Positions 1 through 9,795 are shown, counted from the stretch's first letter. The stretch is DNA of 64,000 nt from Nocardioides carbamazepini (GCF_024614185.1 NZ_JAHTLF010000008.1:372001-436000), one strand, 5' to 3'. Numbers and translations are program-made. The notes: generated from the sequence alone by a model not told the origin.

Positions 1-307
1 ACTCCTTGTTGGCCAGCGCCAGCGTCGTCCCGGCCTCCAGCGCCGCGAGCGTGGGCCGCAGGCCCACCGCACCGGTGATCCCGTTGAGCACGACGTCGCA
101 CGGCCGCTGGGCCGCCTCGACGCTCGCCTCCTCCCCCAGCCCGTGGTACGACGGCGCGAACTCCGCGACCTGCTGGGCGAAGAGGTCCGGGTTGCCGCCC
201 CCCGCGGTCAGGCCGACCACCCGGAAGCGGTCGGGGTTCGCACGCACCAGGTCGAGCGCCTGGGTGCCGATGGAGCCGGTCGAGCCGAGGATGACGACGT
301 CCTTCAC
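1..307 (-). CDS. dxr: 1-deoxy-D-xylulose 5-phosphate reductoisomerase, N-terminal part
   Basis: The reverse strand encodes the first ~102 residues of Dxr and runs off the left edge. The frame opens at GTG (307-305) and reads [20 protein letters not shown], the NADPH-binding glycine motif (GSTGSIG) of DXP reductoisomerases, followed by a Rossmann core ending near the family's LANKE motif. The enzyme turns 1-deoxyxylulose 5-phosphate into 2-C-methylerythritol 4-phosphate, the committed step of the MEP isoprenoid pathway in the cytosol. The gene is divergent from the polysaccharide deacetylase at 420; the 112 bases between them (308-419) should hold both promoters, but I see no convincing -35/-10 pair. 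Identification is firm; only the C-terminal part is missing because of the window boundary. Confidence 0.9.
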   Translation of the reverse strand, partial: MKDVVILGSTGSIGTQALDLVRANPDRFRVVGLTAGGGNPDLFAQQVAEFAPSYHGLGEEASVEAAQRPCDVVLNGITGAVGLRPTLAALEAGTTLALANKE

Positions 308-419
308 CCGGTCATCCTGTCAGGGCTGGTCCGGGCGCACGGCAGGCCCGGCCACCCGGCGAGCTTCCTCACAGGGTGAGAAACGCCGGAAATGCAGGAC
401 TGGAGACCCTTCTACGACC

Positions 420-1523
420 ATGCTGTGCCCCGTGCTCCGTCCGGTTGCCCTCCTTCTCCGTCCCGTCGTACTCGTCCTCGTCGCCCTGCTGGGCCCGGCG
501 CTGGCCTCCCCGGCGGTGGCGACGCCGCCCGAGCAGGCGCCCCGGTCAGACGGCTGCACGGGCGTCGTGGCGCTGACCTTCGACGACGGCCCGGCGCGCG
601 GGACGACCCGCCGGCTGATCCGGGTGCTGAAGAGATCGGAGGTGCCCGCGACCTTCTTCATGGTCGGCCAGCGGGTCGCCGCGGACCCGCGCGCGGCACG
701 GGAGGTGGAACGGGCCGGGTTCCTCACCGCGAACCACAGCTGGTCGCACCGGGACATGCGCACCCAGTCCTACCGCGAGGTCCGGCAGTCGCTGCGGGCG
801 ACGCGACGCGCGATGAAGCGCGCGGGCCTGCACCCGACCGACCTCATGCGACCGCCGTACGGCGCCCTCGCCCCGCCGGCCCGCCGGGCGATCCGCGACG
901 CCGGCTATGTGCCGGTGATGTGGAGCGCCGACTCACTGGACTGGAAGTCCGGCAACGCGCAGCAGATCGCGCGCCGGATCCTCTCCGAGCTCCGCCCGGG
1001 CCGGAACATCGTGCTCCAGCACGACGGCGTGAACCGCTCGCCGATCTCGGTGGCCGCGGTGAGCCAGGTGGTCCGCACCGCCCAGCGGCGCGGCTACTGC
1101 TTCACCGCCCTGAACGAGAGGGGCCGCCCCGGCTTCCCGACGCCGACGATGACCACGGTCGCGAAGGACGGCGTCGAAGGCGGTGAGGCCGTCGTCCGGC
1201 TCGAGCTCGACAGGGCCCCCGGGCGGGACACGGCCGTCGTGGTCGAGGCGGTGTCCGGTACGGCGAGCGTCGGCACCGACCTGCCGGCGTTCCACGCCCG
1301 GGTGGTGATCCCGGCCGGGCGGCTGACGGCGAAGGTCCGGATCCCGATCAGCAGCGATGCCGTGGTCGAGCCGACCGAGCACGTCACCCTCCGGCTGCGC
1401 CACCCCGAGGGACTGACCCTCGGGCAGGAGACGGTGCAGGTCGCCATCATCGACGCGGCCGGAGCCACCCGGATCGATCTGCCGGAACCGCCGTTCCTGC
1501 TGATGGGCCCGAAGCACAGCTGA
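420..1523 (+). CDS. Secreted polysaccharide deacetylase (NodB fold) with C-terminal Calx-beta-like domain
   Basis: This 367-residue protein starts with a hydrophobic signal peptide (about residues 1-35, ending near SPAVA). A NodB carbohydrate esterase-4 domain follows, with the metal and catalytic motifs in order: TFDDGP, HSWSH, RPPYG, SADSLDW and VLQHDG. Such enzymes remove N-acetyl groups from peptidoglycan or chitin-like polymers outside the membrane. After about residue 245 comes a ~110-residue beta-rich segment with TASVGTDLPAF and VVEPTEHVTLRL patterns, as in Calx-beta domains; this fusion is unusual for a deacetylase. The frame stays open upstream, but ATG 420 is chosen because it places the signal peptide at the N-terminus. 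Its natural polymer cannot be told from sequence. Confidence 0.88.
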   Translation: MLCPVLRPVALLLRPVVLVLVALLGPALASPAVATPPEQAPRSDGCTGVVALTFDDGPARGTTRRLIRVLKRSEVPATFFMVGQRVAADPRAAREVERAGFLTANHSWSHRDMRTQSYREVRQSLRATRRAMKRAGLHPTDLMRPPYGALAPPARRAIRDAGYVPVMWSADSLDWKSGNAQQIARRILSELRPGRNIVLQHDGVNRSPISVAAVSQVVRTAQRRGYCFTALNERGRPGFPTPTMTTVAKDGVEGGEAVVRLELDRAPGRDTAVVVEAVSGTASVGTDLPAFHARVVIPAGRLTAKVRIPISSDAVVEPTEHVTLRLRHPEGLTLGQETVQVAIIDAAGATRIDLPEPPFLLMGPKHS

Positions 1524-1543
1524 GCGGCGTGGCCGCGGCGGAT

Positions 1544-1619
1544 GGCTGTAACTATCTGTCGCGACCTCTACCACACCGGTCTACCGGTACGGCAGTGGCA
1601 ACAACAGACAGTTACAGCC
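1544..1619. terminator. Long imperfect hairpin between convergent genes
   Basis: GGCTGTAACT-A-TCTGT at 1544-1559 pairs with ACAGA-C-AGTTACAGCC at 1604-1619 with a single mismatch, and the interior (ACCGGT repeats) can pair partially. It lies exactly between the convergent deacetylase and meaB genes, so a bidirectional terminator is the simplest reading. There is no U tract, which is common in high-GC actinobacteria. Confidence 0.6.
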
Positions 1620-1644
1620 GCCCCGCCTGGCCCCACCGACTGCG

Positions 1645-2625
1645 TCAGCCGGCGAGCTCGGCCGCCGCCGTGTGCGGGTCGACCTCGCCCGCGACGACCG
1701 CGGCCGCGAGCTCGTCGAGCCGGTCGCCACCGCCGACCGTCCCCCAGCGGCGACGCAGCGCGGTGAGAGCGAGCGTCTCGATCTCGTCGCGCGCGCGCCG
1801 GAGGCGACGGCGCTGCAGCTCGCCGCTCTCCCGCAGCCAGGTGGCGTGCTCGTCGAGCGCGTCCGCGACGTCGGCGACACCGTCGCCGGTGGAGGCGGTG
1901 GTCTTGAGCACGGGCGGGCGCCAGGCGCCCTCGCGACGCTCGGCGAGGCCGAGCATCGAGCGCAGGTCGCGACGTACCTTGTCGGCACCTTCACGATCGG
2001 ACTTGTTGACGACGTAGAGGTCACCGATCTCGAGGATGCCGGCCTTCGCGGCCTGGATCCCGTCACCCATGCCGGGCGCGAGCAGCACGATGGTGCTGTC
2101 TGCCTGGCGGGCGACCTCGACCTCGCTCTGGCCGACGCCGACGGTCTCGACGAGGACCACGTCGAAGCCGGCCGCGTCGAGCACCCGCAACGCCTGCGGG
2201 GTGGTCCAGGCGAGCCCGCCGAGGTGGCCGCGGGCGGCCATCGACCGGATGAACACGCCGGGATCGAGGACGTGGTCGCCCATCCGGATCCGGTCGCCGA
2301 GGAGGGCGCCGCCGGAGAACGGGGAGGACGGATCCACGGCAAGGACGGCGACCCGCCGGTCGCGGCGCCGGAGCTCGCCGATCAGCGCGCTGGTGGACGT
2401 CGACTTCCCGACGCCCGGCGAGCCGGTCAGCCCGACGACGTGCGCGTGCCCGGCATACGGCGCGAGGGTCCGCATCAGGTCGGGAAGGAGGGGCGACTCG
2501 TCCTCGACGAGCGACACCAGCCGGCCCACGGACCGGGGATCGCCCGCGCGGGCCTTGTCCACCATGCCAGGAACGGCCGCCGCGGTGATCCCGCGACGGC
2601 CGCCCTGGGTCGTTGCTTCAGGCAA
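1645..2625 (-). CDS. meaB: MeaB/ArgK-type G-protein chaperone of a B12-dependent acyl-CoA mutase
   Basis: The 326-residue product is a G3E-family GTPase. It has a Walker A motif GSPGVGKST at residues 68-76, a DPSSPFSGGALLGDR segment typical of MeaB, a switch-like VETVGVGQSE and the guanine-specificity motif NKSD. MeaB proteins gate delivery of adenosylcobalamin to, and protect from inactivation, methylmalonyl-CoA or ethylmalonyl-CoA mutase. It lies 18 bases downstream of the thiolase gene on the same strand, so the two are probably cotranscribed. The likely client in this window is the mutase at 17682-19721. Length and motifs are full; nothing is missing. Confidence 0.93.
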   Translation of the reverse strand: MPEATTQGGRRGITAAAVPGMVDKARAGDPRSVGRLVSLVEDESPLLPDLMRTLAPYAGHAHVVGLTGSPGVGKSTSTSALIGELRRRDRRVAVLAVDPSSPFSGGALLGDRIRMGDHVLDPGVFIRSMAARGHLGGLAWTTPQALRVLDAAGFDVVLVETVGVGQSEVEVARQADSTIVLLAPGMGDGIQAAKAGILEIGDLYVVNKSDREGADKVRRDLRSMLGLAERREGAWRPPVLKTTASTGDGVADVADALDEHATWLRESGELQRRRLRRARDEIETLALTALRRRWGTVGGGDRLDELAAAVVAGEVDPHTAAAELAG

Positions 2626-2643
2626 AGCGGTCCGCTCAGGCGA

Positions 2644-3843
<1,200 letters not shown>

Positions 3844-3883
3844 GTTTCCTCCGTGCAGACGTGTGGTCGGACTTCTTTCGACT

Positions 3884-3896
3884 CTACTCGCGGGTA
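3884..3896. promoter_or_regulatory. Candidate operator TACT-CGCG-GGTA, degenerate copy of the ccr/hbd/ecm site
   Basis: CTACTCGCGGGTA lies 41 bases before the thiolase start and between it and the divergent epimerase. It matches 9 of 13 positions of the site upstream of ccr (TTACCGACGGGTA) and keeps a TACY-N4-GGTA dyad. It could control both directions. No binding protein can be named from the window. Confidence 0.45.
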
Positions 3897-3977
3897 TCTG
3901 GACCGGGCGAGGGGTCCAGCGTGCGGGCGGTGAGGAACATGTCACACGTGAGGCGAGGGCACGACCACCCCGGCACA

Positions 3978-4448
3978 ATGACCTCCATGAGCATCACTGA
4001 GGGCGTCCCCGCCCACCTCTTCACGGCCATCGACCACGTCGGCATCGCGGTCCCCGACCTCGACGAGGCGATCGCGTTCTACCGCGACAACTTCGGCATG
4101 CACGTGGCGCACGAGGAGACCAACGAGGAGCAGGGTGTGCGCGAGGCCATGGTCACTGTCAACCCGGGGGGCGACACCGCAGCACCCATGATCCAGCTGC
4201 TCGCACCGCTCAACGCGGAGTCGACGATCGCCAAGTTCATCGACCGCAGTGGGCCGGGCCTGCAGCAGCTGGCCTACCGCGTCACCGACCTCGACCAGGT
4301 CTGCGCGATCCTGCGCGAGCGCGGCCTGCGCCTGCTCTACCCCGAGGCCCGACGCGGTACGGCGGACAGCCGGATCAACTTCGTCCACCCCAAGGACGCC
4401 GGCGGGGTGCTCGTCGAGCTGGTCGAGCCCGCCGCGGACGCTCACTGA
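3978..4448 (+). CDS. mce: Ethylmalonyl-CoA/methylmalonyl-CoA epimerase
   Basis: A small (156-residue) VOC/glyoxalase-fold enzyme. The N-terminal half reads [19 protein letters not shown] with the metal-ligand His, and the C-terminal half has LAYRVTDLD and ends with [16 protein letters not shown], the epimerase signature with its terminal metal-binding Glu. It interconverts the 2R and 2S forms of methylmalonyl-CoA, and in ethylmalonyl-CoA pathway organisms also ethylmalonyl-CoA, upstream of the B12 mutases. Start choice is between ATG 3978 and ATG 3987; neither has a strong ribosome site. It is divergent from the thiolase gene, sharing the 134-base intergenic region with the candidate operator. 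The symbol mce here is unrelated to the Mce transport genes further on. Confidence 0.88.
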   Translation: MTSMSITEGVPAHLFTAIDHVGIAVPDLDEAIAFYRDNFGMHVAHEETNEEQGVREAMVTVNPGGDTAAPMIQLLAPLNAESTIAKFIDRSGPGLQQLAYRVTDLDQVCAILRERGLRLLYPEARRGTADSRINFVHPKDAGGVLVELVEPAADAH

Positions 4449-4457
4449 CCGACGAGG

Positions 4458-5321
4458 TCAGGCCCAGCGGAACCGGAGCTGCTCGCCCGGGCGCAGCTGG
4501 GCGAGCCGGTCGGTGTCGGCGTCGACGACCACACCGACCACCGGGTAGCCGCCCGTGACCGGATGGTCGGGGCCGAACACCACGGGCCCGCCGCCCGGCG
4601 GGACCTGGATCGCCCCGCGCAGCGCACCCTCGCTCGGGAGCTCGCCCCTCGTGGGCACAGCGGTCAGCGGCTCCCCCTCGAGACGCAGCCCCACCCGGTC
4701 GCTCGCTGACCCCACCCGCCAGACCCGCTCGACGAGCCGGTCCGCGTCAGCCACCCAGTCGGCCCGCGGGCCGCGCACGACGCGGAGCACCGGCCGGTCG
4801 TCGTACGTCGCCGGGGGGACGGCGTCGACGAGGATCTCTCCAGCGACCTCGTGCCCGACGCCGAGGACGTCGCCGGCGCGCACCGGCTCGGGGCCGAGGC
4901 CGGCGAGGGTGTCGCGTGAGCGTGAGCCCAGCAGCGCCGGGGTGTCGAGGCCGCCGCGGACGGCGAGATAGCTGCGCAGGCCGGTGGCGGGGAGCCCCAG
5001 GCGGAGCCGTCGCCCCGGCCGCAACGCGAGCACGGCGCCGGTCGGCTCGGGCCGCCCGTCGACCTCGAGGGGTGCCGGGGCGCCGGTCACGCAGGCCCAG
5101 ACCACACCGGTGGCCTCGACCTCGAGCCCACCGAGGGTGACCTCGAGGACGGCCGCGCCGACGGTGTTGCCGAGCAGCCGGTTCGCCAGTGCGTACGACG
5201 CCCGGTCGGCCGCCCCGCTCACCCCGACCCCGATCGCGGCATGGCCGAGCCGGCCGGCGTCCTGCACGAGGCAGGGTCCGCCGACCGCGCGGACGAGCAG
5301 CCCGGTCACGGGAGTGCTCAT
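4458..5321 (-). CDS. pxpC: 5-oxoprolinase subunit C (KipA/biotin-dependent carboxyltransferase-like)
   Basis: The 287-residue protein is of the KipA/urea-carboxylase C family, with the N-terminal LVQDAGRLGHAAIGV and SGAADRASYALANRLLGN motifs and the C-terminal GGYPVVGVVV segment. With PxpA and PxpB it forms the ATP-dependent 5-oxoprolinase that opens pyroglutamate to glutamate. The ATG at 5321 overlaps the pxpB stop as ATGA, which fixes the start and implies translational coupling. It is last in the pxpA-pxpB-pxpC operon. Its 3' end lies close to the convergent epimerase gene, leaving only about 9 bases. Confidence 0.9.
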   Translation of the reverse strand: MSTPVTGLLVRAVGGPCLVQDAGRLGHAAIGVGVSGAADRASYALANRLLGNTVGAAVLEVTLGGLEVEATGVVWACVTGAPAPLEVDGRPEPTGAVLALRPGRRLRLGLPATGLRSYLAVRGGLDTPALLGSRSRDTLAGLGPEPVRAGDVLGVGHEVAGEILVDAVPPATYDDRPVLRVVRGPRADWVADADRLVERVWRVGSASDRVGLRLEGEPLTAVPTRGELPSEGALRGAIQVPPGGGPVVFGPDHPVTGGYPVVGVVVDADTDRLAQLRPGEQLRFRWA

Positions 5322-5953
5322 CGCACCTCCTCGAAGAGGACCGTCGCACCGGCGGTCAGCAGGGCGGGCGGGTCGCGGTCGAGGTCCCACAGCGGCAGGT
5401 CGGTGCGCCCGATCAGCTGCCAGCCGCCCGGCGAGGGGCGCGGGTAGACGCCGCTGAACTCCCCCGCGAGGCCGACCGCCCCCGCCGGGACGGCGGTTCG
5501 TGGCTCGTCGCGGCGCGGCACCCGCAGCCGCGGGTCGCCGCCCACCAGATAGGCGAACCCCGGCGCGAAGCCGCCGAACGCCACCCGCCAGGGCGTCCCT
5601 GTGTGCGCCGCCACGACCTCCCGCTCACTCAGCCCGGTGAGCGCCGCCACGACCGCCAGGTCCGGGCCGTCGTACACGACCGGGATGACGGTCTCCCGCT
5701 GCGATAGTCCCTGCTCACAAGCACCGGGATCCGACCTGTCACGGTGCTTGTGAGCAGGGACTATCGCGCGGAGCTGGTCGACTGTGACGCCCGGGCGCGC
5801 CACGACCAGCACCGTGCGGGCTCCCGGGACGACGTCGGCGACCAGGGTCGCGGCCGCCGGGTGGGCGCGGACCAGGTCGGCCACCGTCACGACCGCGGCG
5901 GTGTCGTCGAGCTCGACGAGGAGCGCGCGGTCGCCGTACGGGAGCAGTCTCAT
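5318..5953 (-). CDS. pxpB: 5-oxoprolinase subunit B (KipI family), with a palindrome in its coding sequence
   Basis: A 211-residue KipI/PxpB protein: N-terminal [15 protein letters not shown], a mid-protein [11 protein letters not shown] strand, [20 protein letters not shown], and the [23 protein letters not shown] signature. It partners PxpA and PxpC in pyroglutamate hydrolysis. Start ATG 5953 overlaps the pxpA stop (ATGA), and its own stop overlaps pxpC. The odd feature is residues ~63-84, the linker between the two lobes, which are encoded by a 26-bp perfect inverted repeat (5701-5767); the resulting [15 protein letters not shown] stretch does not look like KipI family sequence. The frame remains open, so the protein is probably functional. 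Confidence 0.88.
   Translation of the reverse strand: MRLLPYGDRALLVELDDTAAVVTVADLVRAHPAAATLVADVVPGARTVLVVARPGVTVDQLRAIVPAHKHRDRSDPGACEQGLSQRETVIPVVYDGPDLAVVAALTGLSEREVVAAHTGTPWRVAFGGFAPGFAYLVGGDPRLRVPRRDEPRTAVPAGAVGLAGEFSGVYPRPSPGGWQLIGRTDLPLWDLDRDPPALLTAGATVLFEEVR
5701..5767. repeat. Perfect 26-bp inverted repeat inside pxpB
   Basis: 5701-5726 (GCGATAGTCCCTGCTCACAA, then GCACCG) is the exact reverse complement of 5742-5767, with a 15-base loop containing GGATCC. All 26 pairs match. It falls inside a coding sequence at the inter-lobe linker and keeps the frame open, like a palindromic element tolerated in a flexible region. Confidence 0.85.
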
Positions 5954-6726
5954 GCCGGTGCGACGGCGAACGCGCCCACGGGGAGCTCGGCGGCCGCCAG
6001 CGCCGCCCGCACCGCGGCGGCCAACTCCGGCGCCCCCGGCGAGTCACCGTGGACACACAGCGAACGGACGTCGCCGGACCGGGCCAGCTCGACGGCCTGG
6101 GCGGCCACGACCACCGGATCGGTCAGCACCGCCCCCGGAGCCGAGCGCGGCACGAGGCCACCGTCAGGGAGATAGGCACGGTCGGCGAAGCCCTCACCCA
6201 CCGCCTCCAGGCCGGCCTCGGCCACGTCCGCCAGGAAGGACGAGCCCGCGAGCCCGAGCACGGGGAGCCCGCCGTAGGCCCGCACCGCGTCGATGAGCGC
6301 CGTCGCCTGCTCCGGGTGCCGCGAGACGGCGTGGTAGAGCGCGCCGTGCGGCTTGACGTAGGCGACCCGGGCACCGGCGGCGCGCGCGATCCCGTCGAGC
6401 GCACCCAGTTGGTAGAGCACGTCGGCCGCCAGCTCGGCCGTCGGCACGTCGATGTAGCGGCGCCCGAATCCGGCGAGGTCGCGATAGCCCACCTGGGCCC
6501 CGATGACCACGCCACGGGCGACCGCCGTCTCGCAGGTGCGGCGCAGCGTCAGCGGATCGCCGGCGTGGAATCCGCAGGCCACGTTGGCGCTGGTCAGGTG
6601 CGGCAGCAGGGCCTCGTCGTCACCGAGCCGCCAGCGCCCGAAGGACTCACCCACGTCGGCGTTGAGGTCGATCACCCGCTGCGTCGGCGTGGACGGCGTG
6701 GACGGACGGCCCGGGTGCGGCTCCAT
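5950..6726 (-). CDS. pxpA: 5-oxoprolinase subunit A (LamB/YcsF family)
   Basis: The protein is a LamB/YcsF-family hydrolase: [15 protein letters not shown] near the start, [13 protein letters not shown] with the metal-binding His/Asp, [24 protein letters not shown] and CVHGDSPGA. It carries the catalytic centre of the PxpABC 5-oxoprolinase. Start ATG 6726 is preferred because AGGG sits 5 bases upstream; an in-frame ATG at 6744 would add six residues. First gene of the pxpABC operon, each junction a 4-base overlap. The N-terminal 22 residues before VIDLNAD are an unusual Pro/Thr-rich extension. Upstream 6727-6908 is shared with the divergent ccr gene. Confidence 0.9.
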   Translation of the reverse strand: MEPHPGRPSTPSTPTQRVIDLNADVGESFGRWRLGDDEALLPHLTSANVACGFHAGDPLTLRRTCETAVARGVVIGAQVGYRDLAGFGRRYIDVPTAELAADVLYQLGALDGIARAAGARVAYVKPHGALYHAVSRHPEQATALIDAVRAYGGLPVLGLAGSSFLADVAEAGLEAVGEGFADRAYLPDGGLVPRSAPGAVLTDPVVVAAQAVELARSGDVRSLCVHGDSPGAPELAAAVRAALAAAELPVGAFAVAPA

Positions 6727-6829
6727 GGCCCTATGGTGGCCCATGGAACGCGCCGCCGAGCCCAGGACGGTGCCGTCGCCGCGAACGGCATTGGGGTGAG
6801 ACGAGAGTCACGAACCCACCACTGAGTGA

Positions 6830-6842
6830 TTACCGACGGGTA
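6830..6842. promoter_or_regulatory. Candidate operator TTACC-GACG-GGTA upstream of ccr
   Basis: TTACCGACGGGTA starts 79 bases before the ccr GTG and contains the dyad TACC-N4-GGTA. The identical 13-mer occurs on the reverse strand upstream of the 3-hydroxybutyryl-CoA dehydrogenase gene (14659-14671), and variants precede ecm and the thiolase. Shared by four pathway genes, so probably one transcription factor site. Confidence 0.6.
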
Positions 6843-6908
6843 TCTTCGCGGCGGCCGTATTGCCACCCAGCCCAACTGGCACGCACCGATCCCAGGGAGA
6901 CGACGACC

Positions 6909-8258
6909 GTGCAGCACATCCTCGATGCCATCCTCGCCAGCGAGTCCGGGGAGGCCTCCGCGGAGGACTTCGCCAACCTCGAGCTTCCCCAGTCCTACCG
7001 GGCCGTCACGGTCCACAAGGACGAGGTCGACATGTTCGAGGGCGTCGCCTCTCGCGACAAGGACCCCCGCAAGTCGCTGCACATCGACGAGGTCGCCCTG
7101 CCCGAGCTCGGCCCCGGGGAGGCCTTCGTCGCGGTGATGGCCTCCGCGATCAACTACAACACCGTGTGGACCTCGATCTTCGAGCCCGTCTCCACCTTCG
7201 GCTTCCTCGAGCGCTACGGCCGCGAGTCCGACCTCGGCAAGCGCCACGACCTGCCGTACCACATCGTCGGCTCCGACCTGTCCGGCGTCGTCCTCGCCGT
7301 GGGCGCGGGCGTGACCAAGTGGAAGCCGGGCGACCGCGTGGTCGCGCACTGCCTCTCGGTCGAGCTCGAGGCCCCCGACGGCCATAACGACACGATGATG
7401 GACCCCTCCCAGCGGATCTGGGGCTTCGAGACCAACTTCGGCGGCCTCGCCGACGTCGCCATGGTCAAGGCCAACCAGCTGATGCCCAAGCCCGAGCACC
7501 TCACCTGGGAGGAGGCCGCCTCCCCCGGTCTGGTCAACTGCACGGCGTACCGCCAGCTCGTCTCGTCCAACGGCGGCAACATGAAGCAGGGTGACAACGT
7601 CCTGATCTGGGGTGCGTCCGGCGGCCTCGGCGGCTTCGCCACCCAGTACGCCCTCAACGGCGGCGCCAACCCGGTCTGCGTGGTCTCCAACGAGGAGAAG
7701 GCCCAGATCGTGCGCAACATGGGCGCCGAGATGGTCATCAACCGCTCCGAGCTCGCCCCGAAGTTCTGGAACGACGAGGGCACCAAGCAGAACCCCAAGG
7801 AGTGGCAGCGCTTCGGCAAGGCCATCCGCGAGCTCACCGGCGGCGAGGACATCGACATCGTCTTCGAGCACCCCGGCCGCGAGACCTTCGGTGCCTCGGT
7901 CTACGTCACCCGCAAGGGCGGGACCATCACCACCTGCGCGTCGACCTCCGGCTACATGCACGAGTACGACAACCGCTACCTGTGGATGAACCTCAAGAAG
8001 ATCATCTCCAGCCACTTCGCCAACTACCGCGAGTCGTGGGAGGCCAACCGCCTCATCGCCCAGGGCAAGATCCACCCCACCCTGTCGCGCGTCTACAGCC
8101 TCGACGAGGTCGGCCAGGCCGCGATCGACGTGCATCACAACAAGCACCAGGGCAAGGTCGGCGTGCTCGCCCTCGCCCCGCAGGAGGGCCTCGGCGTGAA
8201 GAACGAGGAGCTCCGCGCGAAGCACCTCGACAAGATCAACCTGTTCCGCGGCATCTGA
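6909..8258 (+). CDS. ccrA: Crotonyl-CoA carboxylase/reductase
   Basis: A 449-residue zinc-independent medium-chain dehydrogenase/reductase of the CCR family. Diagnostic stretches are SAINYNTVWTSIFEPVSTF, WGFETNFGGLADV, the NADPH-binding GASGGLGGFATQYA and FEHPGRETFGAS; the conserved NFGG/FEHPGR elements are those that hold CO2. It reduces crotonyl-CoA with NADPH while adding CO2, giving (2S)-ethylmalonyl-CoA, the defining step of the ethylmalonyl-CoA pathway and a source of extender units. The GTG start at 6909 is preceded by CAGGGAGA. It is monocistronic, divergent from pxpABC, with the operator-like dyad in its leader and a repeat array after its stop. Confidence 0.95.
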   Translation: MQHILDAILASESGEASAEDFANLELPQSYRAVTVHKDEVDMFEGVASRDKDPRKSLHIDEVALPELGPGEAFVAVMASAINYNTVWTSIFEPVSTFGFLERYGRESDLGKRHDLPYHIVGSDLSGVVLAVGAGVTKWKPGDRVVAHCLSVELEAPDGHNDTMMDPSQRIWGFETNFGGLADVAMVKANQLMPKPEHLTWEEAASPGLVNCTAYRQLVSSNGGNMKQGDNVLIWGASGGLGGFATQYALNGGANPVCVVSNEEKAQIVRNMGAEMVINRSELAPKFWNDEGTKQNPKEWQRFGKAIRELTGGEDIDIVFEHPGRETFGASVYVTRKGGTITTCASTSGYMHEYDNRYLWMNLKKIISSHFANYRESWEANRLIAQGKIHPTLSRVYSLDEVGQAAIDVHHNKHQGKVGVLALAPQEGLGVKNEELRAKHLDKINLFRGI

Positions 8259-8268
8259 CCGTCCCGCC

Positions 8269-8409
8269 GACCCGGCGCAGATTGAACCCTCTGGGACACC
8301 GATCCGGCGCAGATTGAATCTGAGATCACGTCGACCCGGCGCAGTTTGAACAGCCGCTGTTCAAACTGCGCCGGGTCGGCGTCGTTCCGCGTTCATTCCG
8401 CGCCGGGTC
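8269..8409. repeat. Five-copy 19-bp repeat array phased at 32 bp, direct then inverted
   Basis: A 19-bp unit GACCCGGCGCAGATTGAAC occurs forward at 8269-8287, 8301-8319 and 8333-8351, then reverse-complemented at 8359-8377 and 8391-8409. Neighbouring same-orientation copies are exactly 32 bp apart, with 13-base spacers. Copies 3 and 4 form a perfect 21-bp inverted repeat around CCG (8333-8377). It fills the 295-base gap after ccr and may terminate ccr transcription, but the phasing suggests a protein-binding or mobile palindromic role. Confidence 0.85.
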
Positions 8410-8553
8410 GATGTCGTGGCGACACATCCCGTGCCAGGTCCAGCCGAACCGGCGAGCCGGGGTGGGCAACATTGGAACGATCAGGGATCATGGGCGGGGT
8501 TCGTGCACGCACACCCCCCATGACCGCACCGAGAGCCAGGGAGGCTCAGTTCC

Positions 8554-9795
8554 ATGAGCGACGAGGGTCTGTCCATCTTCGACGACGAGCCCACCCCGAC
8601 CGAGGAGTCCAAGACCGTGACGACCAAGGCCACTGACGACGAGCCCACCCAGGTCATCCCGGCGGTGAAGACGGCCGAGACCCCGGCGGCTCCCGCGCAG
8701 GCGGCTGCCCGCCCCGTCACGACCCCGCGGCCCACCTCGGCGCCGGCCACCCCCAGCGCCGCGCCGGCCGGTCGACCGGTCGGCTTCAACTCCCCCGGAG
8801 CGACCGGCGGCCTGCCGATCGTCCGCAAGGGCGGCTACGACCGCGACGCGGTCGACGCGCAGATCCGCCAGCTCGCCAGCGAGAAGGCCACGCTGGGCGC
8901 CAGCCTGACCGAGTCCGAGCAGCGCGTGATCGACCTCGAGAAGGAGGTCGCCCGGCTCAGGTCCGAGCTCGCCGAGATGGACAACCCGTCGTACGCCGGG
9001 CTCGGTGGCCGGGCGAGCGCCATGCTGCGCCTCGCCGAGGAGGAGGCCTCCGAGATTCGCGCCACGGCCGAGGCCGACGCGGCCGAGGTCCGCGACCAGG
9101 CCACCCGCGACGCGAAGGCGATCCGCGCCGAGGCCGCCCGCGAGGCCGACGACATGCGTGCGGTCCAGCTGCGGGAGCTGGAGGAGAACCGCACCCGCCT
9201 GCTGACCGACGCCGAGCAGGAGCGGGCCCTGGCGAGGAGCGAGGCCGAGGACACCCTCGCCGCCGCGCGCCGCGAGTCCGACCAGCTCCGGCTGGCCTCG
9301 CAGCAGGAGGCGACCGAGCTGCGCAGCCAGGCCCAGCGGGAGGTCGAGCAGGCGCGAGCGGCGGTCGACCGCGAGGTCCAGGAGGCCCGCCGGGCGCTGG
9401 CCATGGAGAAGGAGCGGCTGGCTCGCGAGGCGACGGAGCACCACAACACGGCGGTCGCCGAGACCCGCCGCCTGGTCGAGGAGGCCGAGCAGCGCGCCAA
9501 CGCCGCGGAGGCGCGCGCCGCGGAGGCCAGCAAGCAGTCCACCGCCAACCGCGCCGCCGCCCAGACCGAGGCCGAGGGTGTGCTCGCCCGTGCCCGCCGC
9601 GAGGCCGAGCAGGTGATCGCGTCGGCCCGCGCCCAGGCCGAGGCCATCACCTCCAGCGGCGACGCGGACCTCCAGCGCGAGCTCGCCGCCAAGCGCGCCG
9701 AGCTCGACCGACTGACGAAGCGCCGCGCCTCGATCACCGCCCAGCTCTCCTCGCTCGCCGACCTCGTCGCCGGCTTCGGCGAGGACGAGAGTTGA
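8554..9795 (+). CDS. DivIVA-like coiled-coil protein
   Basis: This 413-residue protein has an acidic, Ala/Pro/Thr-rich disordered N-terminus (about 1-95), then GGYDRDAVDAQIRQL, which resembles the DivIVA N-terminal entry motif, and then an almost unbroken coiled coil (about 100-400) dominated by Ala, Glu and Arg. Such proteins in actinobacteria act as membrane-curvature or polar scaffolds for growth; the exact role here is not shown. The ATG at 8554 follows a good GGGAGG site. Its stop overlaps the start of the AI-2E family permease, so the two are cotranscribed and may work together. No enzymatic motif is visible. Confidence 0.75.
   Translation: MSDEGLSIFDDEPTPTEESKTVTTKATDDEPTQVIPAVKTAETPAAPAQAAARPVTTPRPTSAPATPSAAPAGRPVGFNSPGATGGLPIVRKGGYDRDAVDAQIRQLASEKATLGASLTESEQRVIDLEKEVARLRSELAEMDNPSYAGLGGRASAMLRLAEEEASEIRATAEADAAEVRDQATRDAKAIRAEAAREADDMRAVQLRELEENRTRLLTDAEQERALARSEAEDTLAAARRESDQLRLASQQEATELRSQAQREVEQARAAVDREVQEARRALAMEKERLAREATEHHNTAVAETRRLVEEAEQRANAAEARAAEASKQSTANRAAAQTEAEGVLARARREAEQVIASARAQAEAITSSGDADLQRELAAKRAELDRLTKRRASITAQLSSLADLVAGFGEDES

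Noticed and set aside
3861..3977. Upstream extension of the epimerase
   Set aside because: Frame is open but would run through the divergent promoter region; homology starts after ATG 3978.
8269..8409. Possible minimal CRISPR array
   Set aside because: Repeats are 19 bp, spacers 13 bp and the orientation flips; no cas genes are present.
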